Shown here: positions 1 through 8,363 of the stretch, one piece after another
Layout of the letters: the number at the start of each line of letters is the position of its first letter
Position numbering within the stretch: the first letter of the stretch is position 1
Assembly (NCBI RefSeq): GCF_024138675.1
Contig: NZ_CP090959.1
Coordinates: 2,697,501-2,761,500 of the forward strand
Source of the DNA: Simiduia sp. 21SJ11W-1
GTDB taxonomy: Bacteria; Pseudomonadota; Gammaproteobacteria; Pseudomonadales; Cellvibrionaceae
Direction: 5' to 3'
Length of the DNA stretch: 64,000 nucleotides
The notes under the pieces: model-generated
Databases searched by the model: none
What the model saw: only the letters and a program-made list of their open reading frames with translations
What the model was told of the DNA's origin: nothing
Translations under genes and position numbers: made by a program

Positions 1-809
1 GCGTGTTGGGCCTTGGCGTAATCCCACGCGAAGTTTTTGAGATCTTGCCGCAGGGTGGTGTCGCTCCACACCAGGTCTGCCGCTTCCATGGCCTCGGCCA
101 TTTGTTGCTTGCTGATTTGGCTTGGGTCGAACCCCATCACCTCTACCACTTCGCGCCACTCGGCGGCCATGTGGTTTTTGGCGTAGACCTCTAGAAAATT
201 GTCTTCACCCCAGGCATTTTTAGCCGAGGTGTACTGGTTGTGCAGGCGCACCACGGGGTTTACCAGGTCGCTCACCTCTTTTACCCAGCACAATAGGCCC
301 CAGGCGGCTTTGCCGAGGCCCGTCATGGCGGCGCCCGTATTAATCAGGCCTTTATTCAGGCTACTTTCTTTGCTGAGTAACGCTTCGTGGCGGGCGGCCT
401 CCTGCCGCTCTGAAAGCAGAATCGCCCCCAGCGCTTGGCGAATTTTCATGCGCAGCACTGAGCGCGGGTCTTCAATGGGTGTGAGGCTGGTATCGGCTTG
501 CACTACCAAGTGCGAGTTGCAAATGGCCTCGGCCACGCGCTGGGCGGGTGTGCGGGTTACCGTGGGAATGGCATGGCGGTGCAGGCTGCTGCGGTTTACC
601 GGCGTTTCACGCAGGTGGCGCGGGCGGTGATCTGTGCCGCCAAAAAAACAGCGCAGCACTTCTGAAAGCTGCTCGTTACTTAGCCGCTCTACAAAACTGC
701 TGGCCTCTGCGTGGCCGCGACATATGTTATGGGTATTGCAGGGCCCGGAGCCCCAACCGTGAAGAATGCGAAACCGGCGACCCATCGGGTCGGTTAGACT
801 TACTGACAT
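1..809 (-). CDS. Hypothetical protein, C-terminus beyond left edge
   Basis: The minus frame is open from the ATG at 809 to the window edge, giving about 269 codons of an unfinished protein. The ATG is preceded by a good Shine-Dalgarno (GGACAAGGAA directly upstream). Visible features are a Cys/His-containing N-terminal stretch, a charged helical middle (KIRQALGAILLSERQEAARH), a short Gly/Ala-rich hydrophobic patch (NTGAAMTGLGKAAWGLL) and a helical C-terminal part rich in Glu, Met and Ala. I do not recognise the family. Codon use is GC-rich like the host background. An effector-like or structural protein is possible, but nothing visible proves it. The frame is stop-free for over 800 bases and all three opposite-strand alternatives are short, so coding is likely even though the function is unknown. 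Confidence 0.6.
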   Translation of the reverse strand, partial: MSVSLTDPMGRRFRILHGWGSGPCNTHNICRGHAEASSFVERLSNEQLSEVLRCFFGGTDHRPRHLRETPVNRSSLHRHAIPTVTRTPAQRVAEAICNSHLVVQADTSLTPIEDPRSVLRMKIRQALGAILLSERQEAARHEALLSKESSLNKGLINTGAAMTGLGKAAWGLLCWVKEVSDLVNPVVRLHNQYTSAKNAWGEDNFLEVYAKNHMAAEWREVVEVMGFDPSQISKQQMAEAMEAADLVWSDTTLRQDLKNFAWDYAKAQH

Positions 810-996
810 TTCCTTGTCCTGATCAGCAATCACCTGAGCTGGGCATTATGCGCACGATTGCCCTGCGAGGCACCTTTTGCCGCTTTTTTAGCCAAGCCCG
901 CCTGCCCGCGCACAGCTAATTGGGACAGGCGAACCAGCATGGCGCATTGAGCCTTCAGCGCGTAAACACCACACATGCCAGATTTTCAACAGTGCT

Positions 997-1151
997 GGCT
1001 GCAAACCTTTGCCAAACTTGCACTAACACGCCTGCCTGACTATGCGGATCAACGACTCTGACCCTATTGATCCCTTAACAGTACAGGCTGCAAACCTTTG
1101 CCAAACCTGCACTAACACGCCTGCCTGATTATGCGGATCAATAACTCTGGC
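997..1151. repeat. Direct repeat, two about 65-bp copies 89 bp apart
   Basis: Copy 1 (997-1062) and copy 2 (1086-1151) both run from GGCTGCAAACCTTTGCCAAA through TGCACTAACACGCCTGCC to ATGCGGATCAA and ACTCTG, with only a few mismatches. They fill much of the 350-bp gap between the left-edge gene and the sugar dehydrogenase. No open frame crosses them. The tail of copy 1 continues into CTCTGACCCTATTGATCC (1055-1072), which recurs nearly unchanged at 8364-8381. The rest of the gap (810-996) shows nothing recognisable. Confidence 0.8.
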
Positions 1152-1161
1152 CCGAATGGCA

Positions 1162-2340
1162 CTATTGGCCCTTGGGTGCGACCTTTAAAATCTTGCCGTT
1201 TTTGGCATCGGTGAGCAGGTAGAGAGCGCCTTCAGGCCCTTCGTATACCGCGCGCAGCCGTGCGCCAACCTCTTTAAACAGCGCTACCTGATGCGCGGCC
1301 TGGTTGCCTTGCATCTGCACCCAGCGCACCTCGTTGAACTTCAAGCTGCTGCTGAGCAAATCGCCCGCCATGGCGGGGAAGGCCTTGCCGCTGTACACAA
1401 TTAACGAGGCCGGGGCGATTGAGGGCGTCCAGTTAACCAGCGGCTGCTCCATGCCGGGGTACTCTGTGTAAGGCGTGATAGAAGCCCCGGAGTAGTCGCG
1501 CCCGTAGGTGATTACCGGCCAGCCGTAATTTTTGCCGGGCGCGAGAATATTAATTTCATCGCCGCCTTTGGGGCCATGCTCGTTGCTTAACAGCAGCTTG
1601 CGCTTGGCATCGTATGCCATGCCCTGCGGGTTGCGGTGACCCAGGGAATAAATGGCTGGGTGGTAGGCTTTTTGGTTTACGAAGGGGTTATCTTCCGGAA
1701 TGCGCCCGTCATCGTGAATGCGCACCACCTTGCCCAACAGGCTATCGGTTTTTTGGGCGTCTTCCCGGTAGTTGTAACCATCACCAATGCCCATTACCAG
1801 TGTGCCATCCGGCAGGAAATCCAGCCGGCCGCCGTAGTGTACGGGGGTATCTTTCAGGGGGGTTGCCGTAAAGACTTCTTCCACATCCACAAAGGCCTCG
1901 CCCTTTACGCGCCCACGCACCAAACGCAGGGCGTTTTCTTTGGGCGAGCCCCAGGCAAAGCTTAAATACACCCAACCGTTATTGGCGTAATCTGGGTGTA
2001 ACTTAAGGTCGTGCAGGCCGCCCTGGCCTTTAAAGTAAGTAGCTGGCACGCCCGTTAAGGGCGCTGATACCGCGCCATCTTTTACCAGGCGCAAGGCACC
2101 GCTGCGCTCACTCACCAGCAAGCGGCCATCAGGCAAAAACGCCATGGCCCAGGGCAGGTTTAACCCCTCTGCTACTGTATTGATGGTGTAATCACCCAGT
2201 GTTTTGGGGGCTTGGGGCGCCTTGGTATCCGGGGCTTCTGCCTGCGCCAGCTGCCCGGCAGCGAGCACGGCAGCAAGCACGGCACACGACACAGGGGTTA
2301 ACAGGCCACGCCAAATGCGCGCGCAGGTATACGGCTTCAT
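1162..2340 (-). CDS. PQQ-dependent aldose sugar dehydrogenase (soluble, periplasmic)
   Basis: This is a 392-residue protein of the soluble glucose/sorbosone dehydrogenase family (PF07995; Asd/YliI type). These six-bladed beta-propellers oxidise aldoses with bound PQQ in the periplasm. Residues 1 to about 34 form a signal peptide ending in AQA. Family hallmarks are GLNLPWAMAFLPDGRLLVSE near the start of the mature part, YGGRLDFLPDGTLVMGIGDG in the middle, GHRNPQGMAYD, EHGPKGGDEIN and KNYGWP, and a typical GALYLLTD blade near the end. I chose the ATG at 2340 over the in-frame one at 2367 because GGAG lies 6 bases upstream and the signal peptide then begins properly with MKPYT. The gene stands alone. 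No PQQ biosynthesis genes are in the window, so the cofactor must come from elsewhere. Confidence 0.9.
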   Translation of the reverse strand: MKPYTCARIWRGLLTPVSCAVLAAVLAAGQLAQAEAPDTKAPQAPKTLGDYTINTVAEGLNLPWAMAFLPDGRLLVSERSGALRLVKDGAVSAPLTGVPATYFKGQGGLHDLKLHPDYANNGWVYLSFAWGSPKENALRLVRGRVKGEAFVDVEEVFTATPLKDTPVHYGGRLDFLPDGTLVMGIGDGYNYREDAQKTDSLLGKVVRIHDDGRIPEDNPFVNQKAYHPAIYSLGHRNPQGMAYDAKRKLLLSNEHGPKGGDEINILAPGKNYGWPVITYGRDYSGASITPYTEYPGMEQPLVNWTPSIAPASLIVYSGKAFPAMAGDLLSSSLKFNEVRWVQMQGNQAAHQVALFKEVGARLRAVYEGPEGALYLLTDAKNGKILKVAPKGQ

Positions 2341-2538
2341 AATTTTCTCCAATTTGGCAACAGGCACACTCTACTGGGTTGCCTGCCGGCATTTCAATGC
2401 ACCAGGCGCCATGGCTCACACCCGAACGCAGGCATCATAGCGATGGGCAAAGTGTGCGGCTAAATTTCTGCCCGGCTTTATTTCATAGCCAAACCGTGCT
2501 GATATAGCACGGGCTTTCAGCAACAAAGGGAATTACGC

Positions 2539-3000
2539 ATGTTTTTAAAACACCGATTACTGCCATGGCTGCTGGCCTCTTGCGTGGGGTTTGTGTTGGC
2601 AAGTATCAGCCAATCGCAATTTGTGCTGCACCGTTTGGCAGAAGTGGGCGTGGCGCTGCCTGTGGGCGTGCGGGTAGATTTCACCCTGGGGGATTTGCTT
2701 GGCCTGGCACCTGCGTATTTGCCCATTATCGCCATAGGCCTGGCCATTGCCCTGCCCATTGCAAGCTGGCTTTCGCAGCGGTTGGCAGCGCAAGCGGGAC
2801 TTCGCACAGCGCTGTTTACACTGGCAGGTTTTTGCACCATGGCCACCATTTTATTAAGCATGGAGCCCATCATGAACATTACAGTGATCGCGGGCAGCCG
2901 CGGCATAGCCGGCCTTTTGGGCCAGTGCCTGGCAGGCGCAGCCGCAGGTTGGCTTTATGCGCTTACAGCACCGCCAGCAGCTTCTTCGCAACCAGCTTAA
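2539..3000 (+). CDS. Small integral membrane protein, unknown
   Basis: The 153-residue protein has about four predicted membrane helices: residues roughly 8-24, 50-75, 88-108 and 118-142. The first could serve as a signal anchor. A short conserved-looking loop (RLAEVGVALPVGVRVDF) follows helix 1. The ATG has AAAGGGA 8 bases upstream. The last 38 bases overlap tail to tail with the SGNH hydrolase gene on the other strand, so the two transcripts are convergent. No family is recognised with confidence. Confidence 0.7.
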   Translation: MFLKHRLLPWLLASCVGFVLASISQSQFVLHRLAEVGVALPVGVRVDFTLGDLLGLAPAYLPIIAIGLAIALPIASWLSQRLAAQAGLRTALFTLAGFCTMATILLSMEPIMNITVIAGSRGIAGLLGQCLAGAAAGWLYALTAPPAASSQPA

Positions 3001-3754
3001 AGCCTGCAGAGTTGGGGTGAATCTCATTGCGCCAATGCTTTTCAGAAAGCGTGCCTTGGGTATCTACCACCGTAAAGCGGCCAGGGTATTCCACCGCCAG
3101 CGCCTGAAGCATTGCGCGAAATTGCTCCAGCAGGTATTGCACCACTTCAGCCATAAAACCCACATCCTGATACCCCAAATATTTAAACACCGGGTACATC
3201 CAGGATTCGCCAATGGGAAATAAATCAAACAGCGCATAGCCGCGCTTGTTGGGTATGGGGTAGTCGTAGCAGTGGGTAACAATGCGCGTATTGGGGTTGT
3301 GGGAAAACTGCATCACCCTGTGAATCAGCTCTTCATACACCGCGCGCAGCTGCAGCAGTTTGTTTTGCAGGCGATCTTGGTGCACAGCCGCCAGCCTGTC
3401 GCCGCCGGGCGTGAAGGGTTTAACCAGGTAATCCAGATCGTAGCGGCCCACTATGTCGTTACCGCCGCCGGAAAACAGCAAGTAATCGAAATGGGTATTG
3501 CTGATGCGCTTCATTAGCGCCAGCTTCTGCTCACCGCTAAGCATGGTTAGCGCCTCATCGCCATTGCTGGCGGTGGCGTAAATTACCAGGTGATCTTTTT
3601 TTGCCAGGTGATGCACGATGTTGGCAGGCTTGCCGAAGGCGAGGTAGCGCCGGGGGTAGGCAAACCAGGAATCACCCTCGGCCAAAATGCGCTTGGCTTC
3701 CGGGCGCTCGGCGGTCAGCTCGTCAAACTCGCGGGAATCGGAGGTATAGGGCAC
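2963..3754 (-). CDS. SGNH/GDSL-like hydrolase
   Basis: This 263-residue protein carries the SGNH signature blocks. GDSW with Ser29 is block I, GGND at 97-100 supplies the Asn, and IHPNS near residue 246 supplies the catalytic His three residues after the Ile-containing block V. The family comprises esterases, lipases and acyl hydrolases. There is no signal peptide, so it is probably cytoplasmic. The start is GTG at 3754 with AAGGA upstream. The ATG five bases before it is out of frame. It converges with the small membrane protein gene and overlaps it by 38 bp. The substrate cannot be told from sequence. Confidence 0.8.
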   Translation of the reverse strand: MPYTSDSREFDELTAERPEAKRILAEGDSWFAYPRRYLAFGKPANIVHHLAKKDHLVIYATASNGDEALTMLSGEQKLALMKRISNTHFDYLLFSGGGNDIVGRYDLDYLVKPFTPGGDRLAAVHQDRLQNKLLQLRAVYEELIHRVMQFSHNPNTRIVTHCYDYPIPNKRGYALFDLFPIGESWMYPVFKYLGYQDVGFMAEVVQYLLEQFRAMLQALAVEYPGRFTVVDTQGTLSEKHWRNEIHPNSAGFKLVAKKLLAVL

Positions 3755-3889
3755 GGCATATCCTTACGCTATGACTTTTCTATTTTTGCAGGCCAGCGCT
3801 ATTACACAGCCGGCCTGTAATGGGAAATCTGCAGCCTTTTAATGGTGCCGAATTGCACCAAATTTATTCGCCTAGGCTTCATGGCTACT

Positions 3890-4597
3890 TCACTCAGCAG
3901 AGAGCCGCGCTTTGCGTTCGTCGTAATAATCCACAACACCTGCAACTGCATCTTCATCAAATTCGCGCAGGCCACTGAGCACCAGGCACTTTTCACCGCG
4001 CCCTACCACTGTATTGCCGTCTTTAAATTCAAAGGCCACTTTCACCTGGCCGCGCTTGCCTTCCACGCTCAGGCTGCTACCTGCGGGCGCCAGTTGCAGG
4101 TCTGCAATGTCTAGCCTGTCGAACTGCAGGTGCATGGATTGGTAAATCACCATGGGGCGCGCGGGGTTAATCATCACATTTTTATCGCGCCACAGGGGCA
4201 CCAGAATGTGCGGGAAGGTATGGCCAGAAAACGCCACATAAGCGCGGGTTAGCTTTTCAATGAGCGCGGCATCCTGGCTGCTGGCGCCGCTGCGCGCCAC
4301 CGCCATATACACCTTGCCTGCGGCGTCTTTCACCTGCAGGCCGGCCTCACCTTCATGAAAGTGCAGTGCCACATCTTCCTGCACCATATCGGCAAAGGTG
4401 AAATCCATGGTTTGCGAAAGGCCATTTTGCGCAAGCGTTACGGCAAACAGCAAATCACCGGGCACGCAAAAGCGCTTGGCATCGGTATCGTGAATGGGGT
4501 TGAAATCATCGGCAATCTGCTTGGCAAAACGGCTTGCCTGGGCCCGAGTGAACGAAAACTCTTGACCAGATTGATTTAAAAAGTCACTTAACCACAT
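3890..4597 (-). CDS. DUF3581 family protein
   Basis: The 235-residue protein matches my memory of the DUF3581 family of gammaproteobacteria. Its N-terminus reads FSFTRAQASRFAKQIADDFN followed by PIHD, DAKRFCVPGDLLFA and VTLAQNGLSQ. The motif of N-P-I-H-D plus a following FCVPGD resembles hot-dog-fold dehydratase domains, so an acyl-CoA-binding or hydratase-like role is possible. That is inference. There is no signal peptide. It is a single gene, with about 250 bp of sequence without features upstream. The C-terminus is charged (DYYDERKARL). Confidence 0.75.
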   Translation of the reverse strand: MWLSDFLNQSGQEFSFTRAQASRFAKQIADDFNPIHDTDAKRFCVPGDLLFAVTLAQNGLSQTMDFTFADMVQEDVALHFHEGEAGLQVKDAAGKVYMAVARSGASSQDAALIEKLTRAYVAFSGHTFPHILVPLWRDKNVMINPARPMVIYQSMHLQFDRLDIADLQLAPAGSSLSVEGKRGQVKVAFEFKDGNTVVGRGEKCLVLSGLREFDEDAVAGVVDYYDERKARLSAE

Positions 4598-4847
4598 GCT
4601 GAACTGCCTGATTCTAATACGAAAGCGCGATTATACAGGCTTGCGGAGGGATGCAAAGGCTCTCAACGAGCCTGCAAAGGCAATACACCTACACCACTGC
4701 CGCAGTTTCGCGCCACGCTACCTGTGCCACTAACACCGGGGGTTCAATACCTCCACCAAACTACCAGCGGAAGACAGACGCGGCAGGGATATGCCGATGC
4801 CATCGACATACCGGCAACGTGCAGAAAACAGCGTTTTTATGGGCACA

Positions 4848-5216
4848 TCACCCAAAGTACTCCACCACCCAGGCACACACCTGCGCCACCGTCACCTCAG
4901 CCAGCGCGATGGTTTTGTAGTTACCATCCGGATCAACATCCCGCCGGCCAAACAGGTAACTTACCTGCTCTGGCTGGGCATCGTGCAAAATCAGCAAAAT
5001 GCGCTTGTTGGAAACCAGGCAATCCACCGTAATGACATCCGCACCTATACCACTGGCACGCATCTGCCGGTTGATACCCACCACGGGGTTAATGTGCGCA
5101 TAATCGCGCTGAATACGCGCATGAGCCTCGGTTAACACCTCTGAGAGTGTGCTGAGTTGCGGCGTAAGGGGAAATTGTTGGGGGGCCATAACATTACCGG
5201 TGTGAGAAAAGGGCAT
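4848..5216 (-). CDS. Hypothetical protein (122 aa)
   Basis: A soluble-looking protein of 122 residues, or 113 if the second ATG at 5189 is used. Neither start has a clear Shine-Dalgarno. The middle has an alpha/beta pattern (VITVDCLVSNKRILLILHD followed by FGRRDVDPDGNYKTI). The C-terminal helix ends in VCAWVVEYFG. No known family is recognised. It lies alone between the DUF3581 gene and the sirtuin cluster, on the same strand. The hydrophobic-strand pattern and strand-consistent composition support coding. Confidence 0.6.
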   Translation of the reverse strand: MPFSHTGNVMAPQQFPLTPQLSTLSEVLTEAHARIQRDYAHINPVVGINRQMRASGIGADVITVDCLVSNKRILLILHDAQPEQVSYLFGRRDVDPDGNYKTIALAEVTVAQVCAWVVEYFG

Positions 5217-5250
5217 TATGGCATATGGAATAAAAAGAGCGGCAAAGCAC

Positions 5251-5274
5251 TAACAGCTAACAGCTAACAGCTAA
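5251..5274. repeat. Heptamer tandem repeat (TAACAGC x3)
   Basis: Three perfect tandem copies of TAACAGC plus a trailing TAA lie in the 112-bp gap between the 122-aa gene and the next gene upstream. It is too short to be a CRISPR or VNTR of known type. It could be a replication-slippage product. Confidence 0.8.
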
Positions 5275-5328
5275 AAAGCAATTTTTACTATCCTGACATC
5301 GAAAATCAAATACAAACAAAGCAAGTGT

Positions 5329-5544
5329 TTACCGCCGGCGACTTTCCCAGTACTCGCCAGCCAGATAGCCCAAAACAAACGCCTTACTCTCTTCATCCAA
5401 CGCTTGCCACTGTTGCCAATCGGCGGCCAAACGCGCCTCGCGCTCTAAACGTGCGTCTTCAGCCAACTGCTCATACATCACTCGCAAAGGTTGAAAATGG
5501 CCAACCATTGCGGCGTTGATTGCGCATCTGGATTCTTCTGTCAT
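5329..5544 (-). CDS. Small hypothetical protein (71 aa)
   Basis: The 71-residue protein is helix-rich and acidic/aromatic, with a YEQLAEDARLEREARLAADW helix followed by ALDEESKAFVLGYLAGEYW and a basic SRRR end. I placed the start at the ATG at 5544, which has GGAG 9 bases upstream. An in-frame GTG at 5559 is the alternative. It is the last gene of the minus-strand cluster headed by the RHH and sirtuin genes, 37 bp after the 189-aa gene. The family is not recognised. Confidence 0.6.
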   Translation of the reverse strand: MTEESRCAINAAMVGHFQPLRVMYEQLAEDARLEREARLAADWQQWQALDEESKAFVLGYLAGEYWESRRR

Positions 5545-5581
5545 TGTTGCCAGCTCCACAATGTTTCAATGGCTAAAAGCG

Positions 5582-6151
5582 TTAACTTCGCTTGCGCCGC
5601 TGAATATGAAATTCGTGCTCAGCCCTGAAAATAATATGCCCCTGCGGGCAGGCCCACTGGGTGGCCGAGCTTAACAAACCGTTCGCCCACCCCGCCTCGA
5701 CCTTTTCCCGCACCGCTTCCTGTGCGCCCTTATTGCACTCCAGGCAAGCTACACTCACAGGCCCATTACGAAACAGATTGTAGTGAAATATAAATTCATC
5801 CAGGTAAGGCACCACCAGCGGCTGCATGAGCGCAGGCAATTGGGTAATTTCTTCCGTAGATTGCACATCCGCGTTTTGCAGCCAAATTGGCAGCGCCTGC
5901 GTTGCAACCTGAACATCCACATCGGAATGCCAGCCCGATGCGGCATGGTGCTTGGCCCAGCGCAATAGATCTTGTGCGGCAAGCGTAACCTCACAATTAC
6001 AAAACGGCTGACTTTCACGCGCGCCAAGCACCTGCACTTGCGCACTGCAGCGTGGCAAGCTTTGCAGGTAATTTGCCACCAGCGCATTGTAATCAGGCTG
6101 TATTTTTTGCAGCTTTTCTGGCTTTTTGAACAATCGGTGGAAAAATTTCAT
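5582..6151 (-). CDS. Hypothetical protein with C-terminal Cys pairs (189 aa)
   Basis: A soluble protein of 189 residues with a basic N-terminus (KFFHRLFKKPEK). The C-terminal third has VACLECNKGAQ followed about 30 residues later by WACPQGH, which could be a zinc knuckle of the CxxC...CxxxH type. A second cysteine group (QPFCNCEV) lies near residue 50. The start ATG overlaps the stop of the 102-aa gene by 4 bases, so the two are translationally coupled. The function is unknown. Its place in a tight cluster with a sirtuin suggests it works in the same process, which is inference. Confidence 0.65.
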   Translation of the reverse strand: MKFFHRLFKKPEKLQKIQPDYNALVANYLQSLPRCSAQVQVLGARESQPFCNCEVTLAAQDLLRWAKHHAASGWHSDVDVQVATQALPIWLQNADVQSTEEITQLPALMQPLVVPYLDEFIFHYNLFRNGPVSVACLECNKGAQEAVREKVEAGWANGLLSSATQWACPQGHIIFRAEHEFHIQRRKRS

Positions 6152-6456
6152 GGCATGTTTGCTTTATCAGGTTGCCCGAATAAATCCAGCTGCCGGTATT
6201 TAACGTTATCTAACACCTGGCGCCGAATATCGCGCACCAGTGCATGGCAACCCAGCGACTGCAATTCCTGCGCAACGCAGATTAAGCCAATCTCCACGTT
6301 TGCCGGCAGATTGGTGTAGCGGTGCAGCGGCCAATCATCAGAATTTTTGCCGCCAACCTTGCGCCAGAACTGCACCAGCGTTTTGATGGCCGAGCACGAA
6401 AGCGCCCTTTCAAAATCGGCACCATACAACCGCTGCAGCGCTGCCTCTGCACTCAT
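6148..6456 (-). CDS. Hypothetical protein (102 aa)
   Basis: A 102-residue soluble protein of mixed character. Recognisable stretches are ALQRLYGADFERALSCSAIK, LVQFWRKVGG and the C-terminal LDLFGQPDKA. Its start overlaps the sirtuin stop by 4 bases (ATGA) and its own stop overlaps the next start by 4 bases, so it sits inside a coupled operon. No family is recognised. The overlaps on both sides are strong evidence that it is a real gene. Confidence 0.65.
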   Translation of the reverse strand: MSAEAALQRLYGADFERALSCSAIKTLVQFWRKVGGKNSDDWPLHRYTNLPANVEIGLICVAQELQSLGCHALVRDIRRQVLDNVKYRQLDLFGQPDKANMP

Positions 6457-7286
6457 GAGTGTGCCGCCAGTGCCGCATCAATGGCCTGTAGCGCTTCCAG
6501 TGCACCCATGGGCAGGCACACTGCGCCTGGCTTTTCCGATTGCGGTTCACGCGGATTAATGCGGATCAGCTGCCCACGGCGGCTATCACCTTGCCGCCGC
6601 ACGGAAGGAATGGCCGTACCCGCACCACACTCCACAATTACCAGCCTTTCTACGTCTGCCAGCCAGCGTTCCAGCTGCCGCTTCTGGTGGCTGGCACGCA
6701 CGCTGTTCCAGTGGCTGTCGCCAAACATCAGGATATTGGGCCGCGCTAGCCCACCGCAGTGCGGGCACTTGGGTAGTGGCGGCGCGGCAAGGCAGCGCGC
6801 TTCATCAATTTGCAACCCGGCTTCTGGCGCGGGCCAGATATCAAGCTCGCAACAATCCACACATTGCAGGTGATTTATAGATCCATGGCACTCCACCACC
6901 CGCGCGGGGTCAAACCCTGCCCGCTGGTAATGGCCATCCACATTGCTGGTAAATACAAAGTACCCCTTCGGGCATCGCTCGCCCCATGCCCGCAACAATC
7001 CAAAGCCCCCATGGGGCTGTGTACGGCGATACAGGTTCAGCCGGTGGCCATAAAACCCCCAGGCCAACGCCGGCGACTGGCTGAACTGGGCCGGATTGGC
7101 GATGGCCTCAAACCGCACACCCGATGCCGCCAAAGCAGGGTATGCGCGCCAAAAGCCTTCGTTACCGCGAAAGTCCGGCAGGCCGGAATCTACCCCCATG
7201 CCGGCACCACCGGTAACCAGCAAACCATCCGCTGCGGCAATTAACGCAGCGGCGCGATTGATTAATGCCTGATCCGCCTTGCTCAT
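6453..7286 (-). CDS. Sir2-family NAD-dependent protein deacylase (sirtuin)
   Basis: This 277-residue sirtuin removes acyl groups from lysines using NAD+. The Rossmann signature GAGMGVDSGLPDFRG is at 27-41, the NAD-binding TSNVDGH at 113-119, and the catalytic His134 in VVECHGS. A zinc site is formed by CVDC (142/145) and CPHC (174/177), followed by RPNILMFGD. The length is normal for a stand-alone sirtuin. The GAGMGVDSG variant differs from the GAGxSxxSG of CobB, marking a separate bacterial subgroup. It overlaps by 4 bp with the RHH gene upstream and the 102-aa gene downstream. All catalytic residues are present, so it is probably active. Confidence 0.9.
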   Translation of the reverse strand: MSKADQALINRAAALIAAADGLLVTGGAGMGVDSGLPDFRGNEGFWRAYPALAASGVRFEAIANPAQFSQSPALAWGFYGHRLNLYRRTQPHGGFGLLRAWGERCPKGYFVFTSNVDGHYQRAGFDPARVVECHGSINHLQCVDCCELDIWPAPEAGLQIDEARCLAAPPLPKCPHCGGLARPNILMFGDSHWNSVRASHQKRQLERWLADVERLVIVECGAGTAIPSVRRQGDSRRGQLIRINPREPQSEKPGAVCLPMGALEALQAIDAALAAHS

Positions 7287-7483
7287 TGAGCCTCCTCTTC
7301 ATCGCCTCCAAACAGGCTGCCCTGCTCGGGAATGGGAATACCGTGGGCTTCACAATGCTGGCGAATCAGCAACTCCACCATATTGGCCACCGACCGGTGC
7401 TGGCGCTCGGCAGCAATGCGCAAAGACTCTTTTAATATCGGGTCTATTCGCAGGTTCAAGGTGGCTGTTTTTTTGGGCGCCAA
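7283..7483 (-). CDS. Small ribbon-helix-helix (Arc/CopG-like) protein
   Basis: A 66-residue protein whose core reads KKTATLNLRIDPILKESLRI, then AAERQHRSVANMVELLI. This is a strand, helix, turn, helix pattern typical of ribbon-helix-helix DNA-binding proteins, with an acidic tail (GGDEEEAQ). I chose TTG at 7483 because GAGGAG lies 6 bases upstream. Longer in-frame starts would run into the divergent promoter region. It is the first gene of the minus-strand cluster and overlaps the sirtuin by 4 bp. It probably autoregulates the cluster through the 7484-7588 gap, which is inference. No toxin partner of a known family is adjacent. Confidence 0.75.
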   Translation of the reverse strand: MAPKKTATLNLRIDPILKESLRIAAERQHRSVANMVELLIRQHCEAHGIPIPEQGSLFGGDEEEAQ

Positions 7484-7588
7484 AACGGACTCCTCACAAA
7501 GTGTTGTAAATGTAACGCGTTTGTATGCTATACCTGTACAGCAGAAAATCAAGCACTTTACAAAACACACCAACGAAAGGATGCAGCC
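7484..7588. promoter_or_regulatory. Divergent control region with small dyads
   Basis: This 105-bp gap separates the RHH start from the divergent plus-strand gene and must hold both promoters. It contains GTATGCTATAC (arms GTAT/ATAC, 7523-7533) directly followed by the perfect 8-bp palindrome CTGTACAG (7534-7541). These are plausible operator half-sites for the RHH protein. No strong -35/-10 pair is obvious. Confidence 0.4.
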
Positions 7589-8053
7589 ATGCCCCAGCTA
7601 CCCAGCGGACGCCACGTAGCGCTAGACCCAGCCCCCTTAAGATCACTGATAGACAAAATACTGGATGAGGAATCGGTAACAATATGGCCGCTGTTGGCTA
7701 TACAAAAACCCATAGACTGCCTGCAACACCTGGAAGTTATCTACCTGGTGCCAGATCAAGGCGAGGCACTGCAACTGGCACCAGGCTCACTGCCACTGGA
7801 TGCCAACCTGCAGAAACAACCCACCGGCCTAAAACCCCGAGACGTACTCCACCCCGATTTCAACTGGCCCCGCGAAGACAAACTGGCCTTTGCAAACTAC
7901 CTACAAGGCCCGCGTGTGGCTGCCTATCTGGAAAAGCAATTTGAACGGGTGATGGAGGTAAAACAGGCATTAAAAGAGCATGGCACCGGGCTTGAGCAGT
8001 GGGAGGTGCATACCTGGGAGGCTGGGGTGCATCCGGTGCAGGAAAACAGCTAG
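7589..8053 (+). CDS. Hypothetical protein (154 aa), divergent from sirtuin cluster
   Basis: A soluble protein of 154 residues. It has a predicted beta strand (HLEVIYLVPDQGE), a Pro-rich loop region (LKPRDVLHPDFNWPRED) and a C-terminal helix (AYLEKQFERVMEVKQALKEH). The ATG has AAAGGA 8 bases upstream. It is transcribed away from the RHH/sirtuin cluster from a shared 105-bp region. The family is not recognised. A loose inverted repeat (8097-8139) lies 44 bp after its stop. Confidence 0.65.
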   Translation: MPQLPSGRHVALDPAPLRSLIDKILDEESVTIWPLLAIQKPIDCLQHLEVIYLVPDQGEALQLAPGSLPLDANLQKQPTGLKPRDVLHPDFNWPREDKLAFANYLQGPRVAAYLEKQFERVMEVKQALKEHGTGLEQWEVHTWEAGVHPVQENS

Positions 8054-8096
8054 CCGAAAGGGCAATCAGGAAGCTGCACCCCTAGCCATCAAACAA

Positions 8097-8139
8097 AAGA
8101 TGAAAAAATCTCCTGCAATCTGGCCTGAATTTTCATCTT
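8097..8139 (+). other. Inverted repeat downstream of 154-aa gene
   Basis: AAGATGAAAA (8097-8106) and TTTTCATCTT (8130-8139) are perfect 10-bp arms with a 23-base loop. The stem is AT-rich, so it would be a weak terminator at best. It could instead be a remnant of a mobile element end. Apart from this and the repeat at 8364, nothing is seen in the 340-bp gap 8054-8393. Confidence 0.45.
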
Positions 8140-8363
8140 GTATCAACAGGTGGAATTTCTTTAAAAGCAGATGCAGCTGAAATCCAGTCACGGATTTCCT
8201 CGATAAGTGGGCCGAATGGTATTTGGCCCCTTGCTTTCAATCAGCACACCACTCATTTCTTGGGTACGATAGCTTGATGCGAGCCCCATTTACCTATGAT
8301 CCGCAGGCGAAGCCTTTGAAGGCTTGGCGCAGCGTACTGCCGCAAGCAAGGCGGTTTAATTGG

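Noticed and set aside
1-919. Several plus-strand frames at the left edge
   Set aside because: They are Arg/Trp/Cys-rich shadows of the continuous minus-strand frame, which has a proper start and a good Shine-Dalgarno.
6453-7286. Sirtuin as part of a Thoeris-, DSR- or pAgo-linked defence system
   Set aside because: It is a short canonical deacylase with zinc site and catalytic His, without a TIR, STAND or Argonaute partner. The genes beside it are not known defence families.
7534-7541. LexA (SOS) box at CTGTACAG
   Set aside because: A LexA box needs CTGT and ACAG separated by 8 bases. Here they abut.
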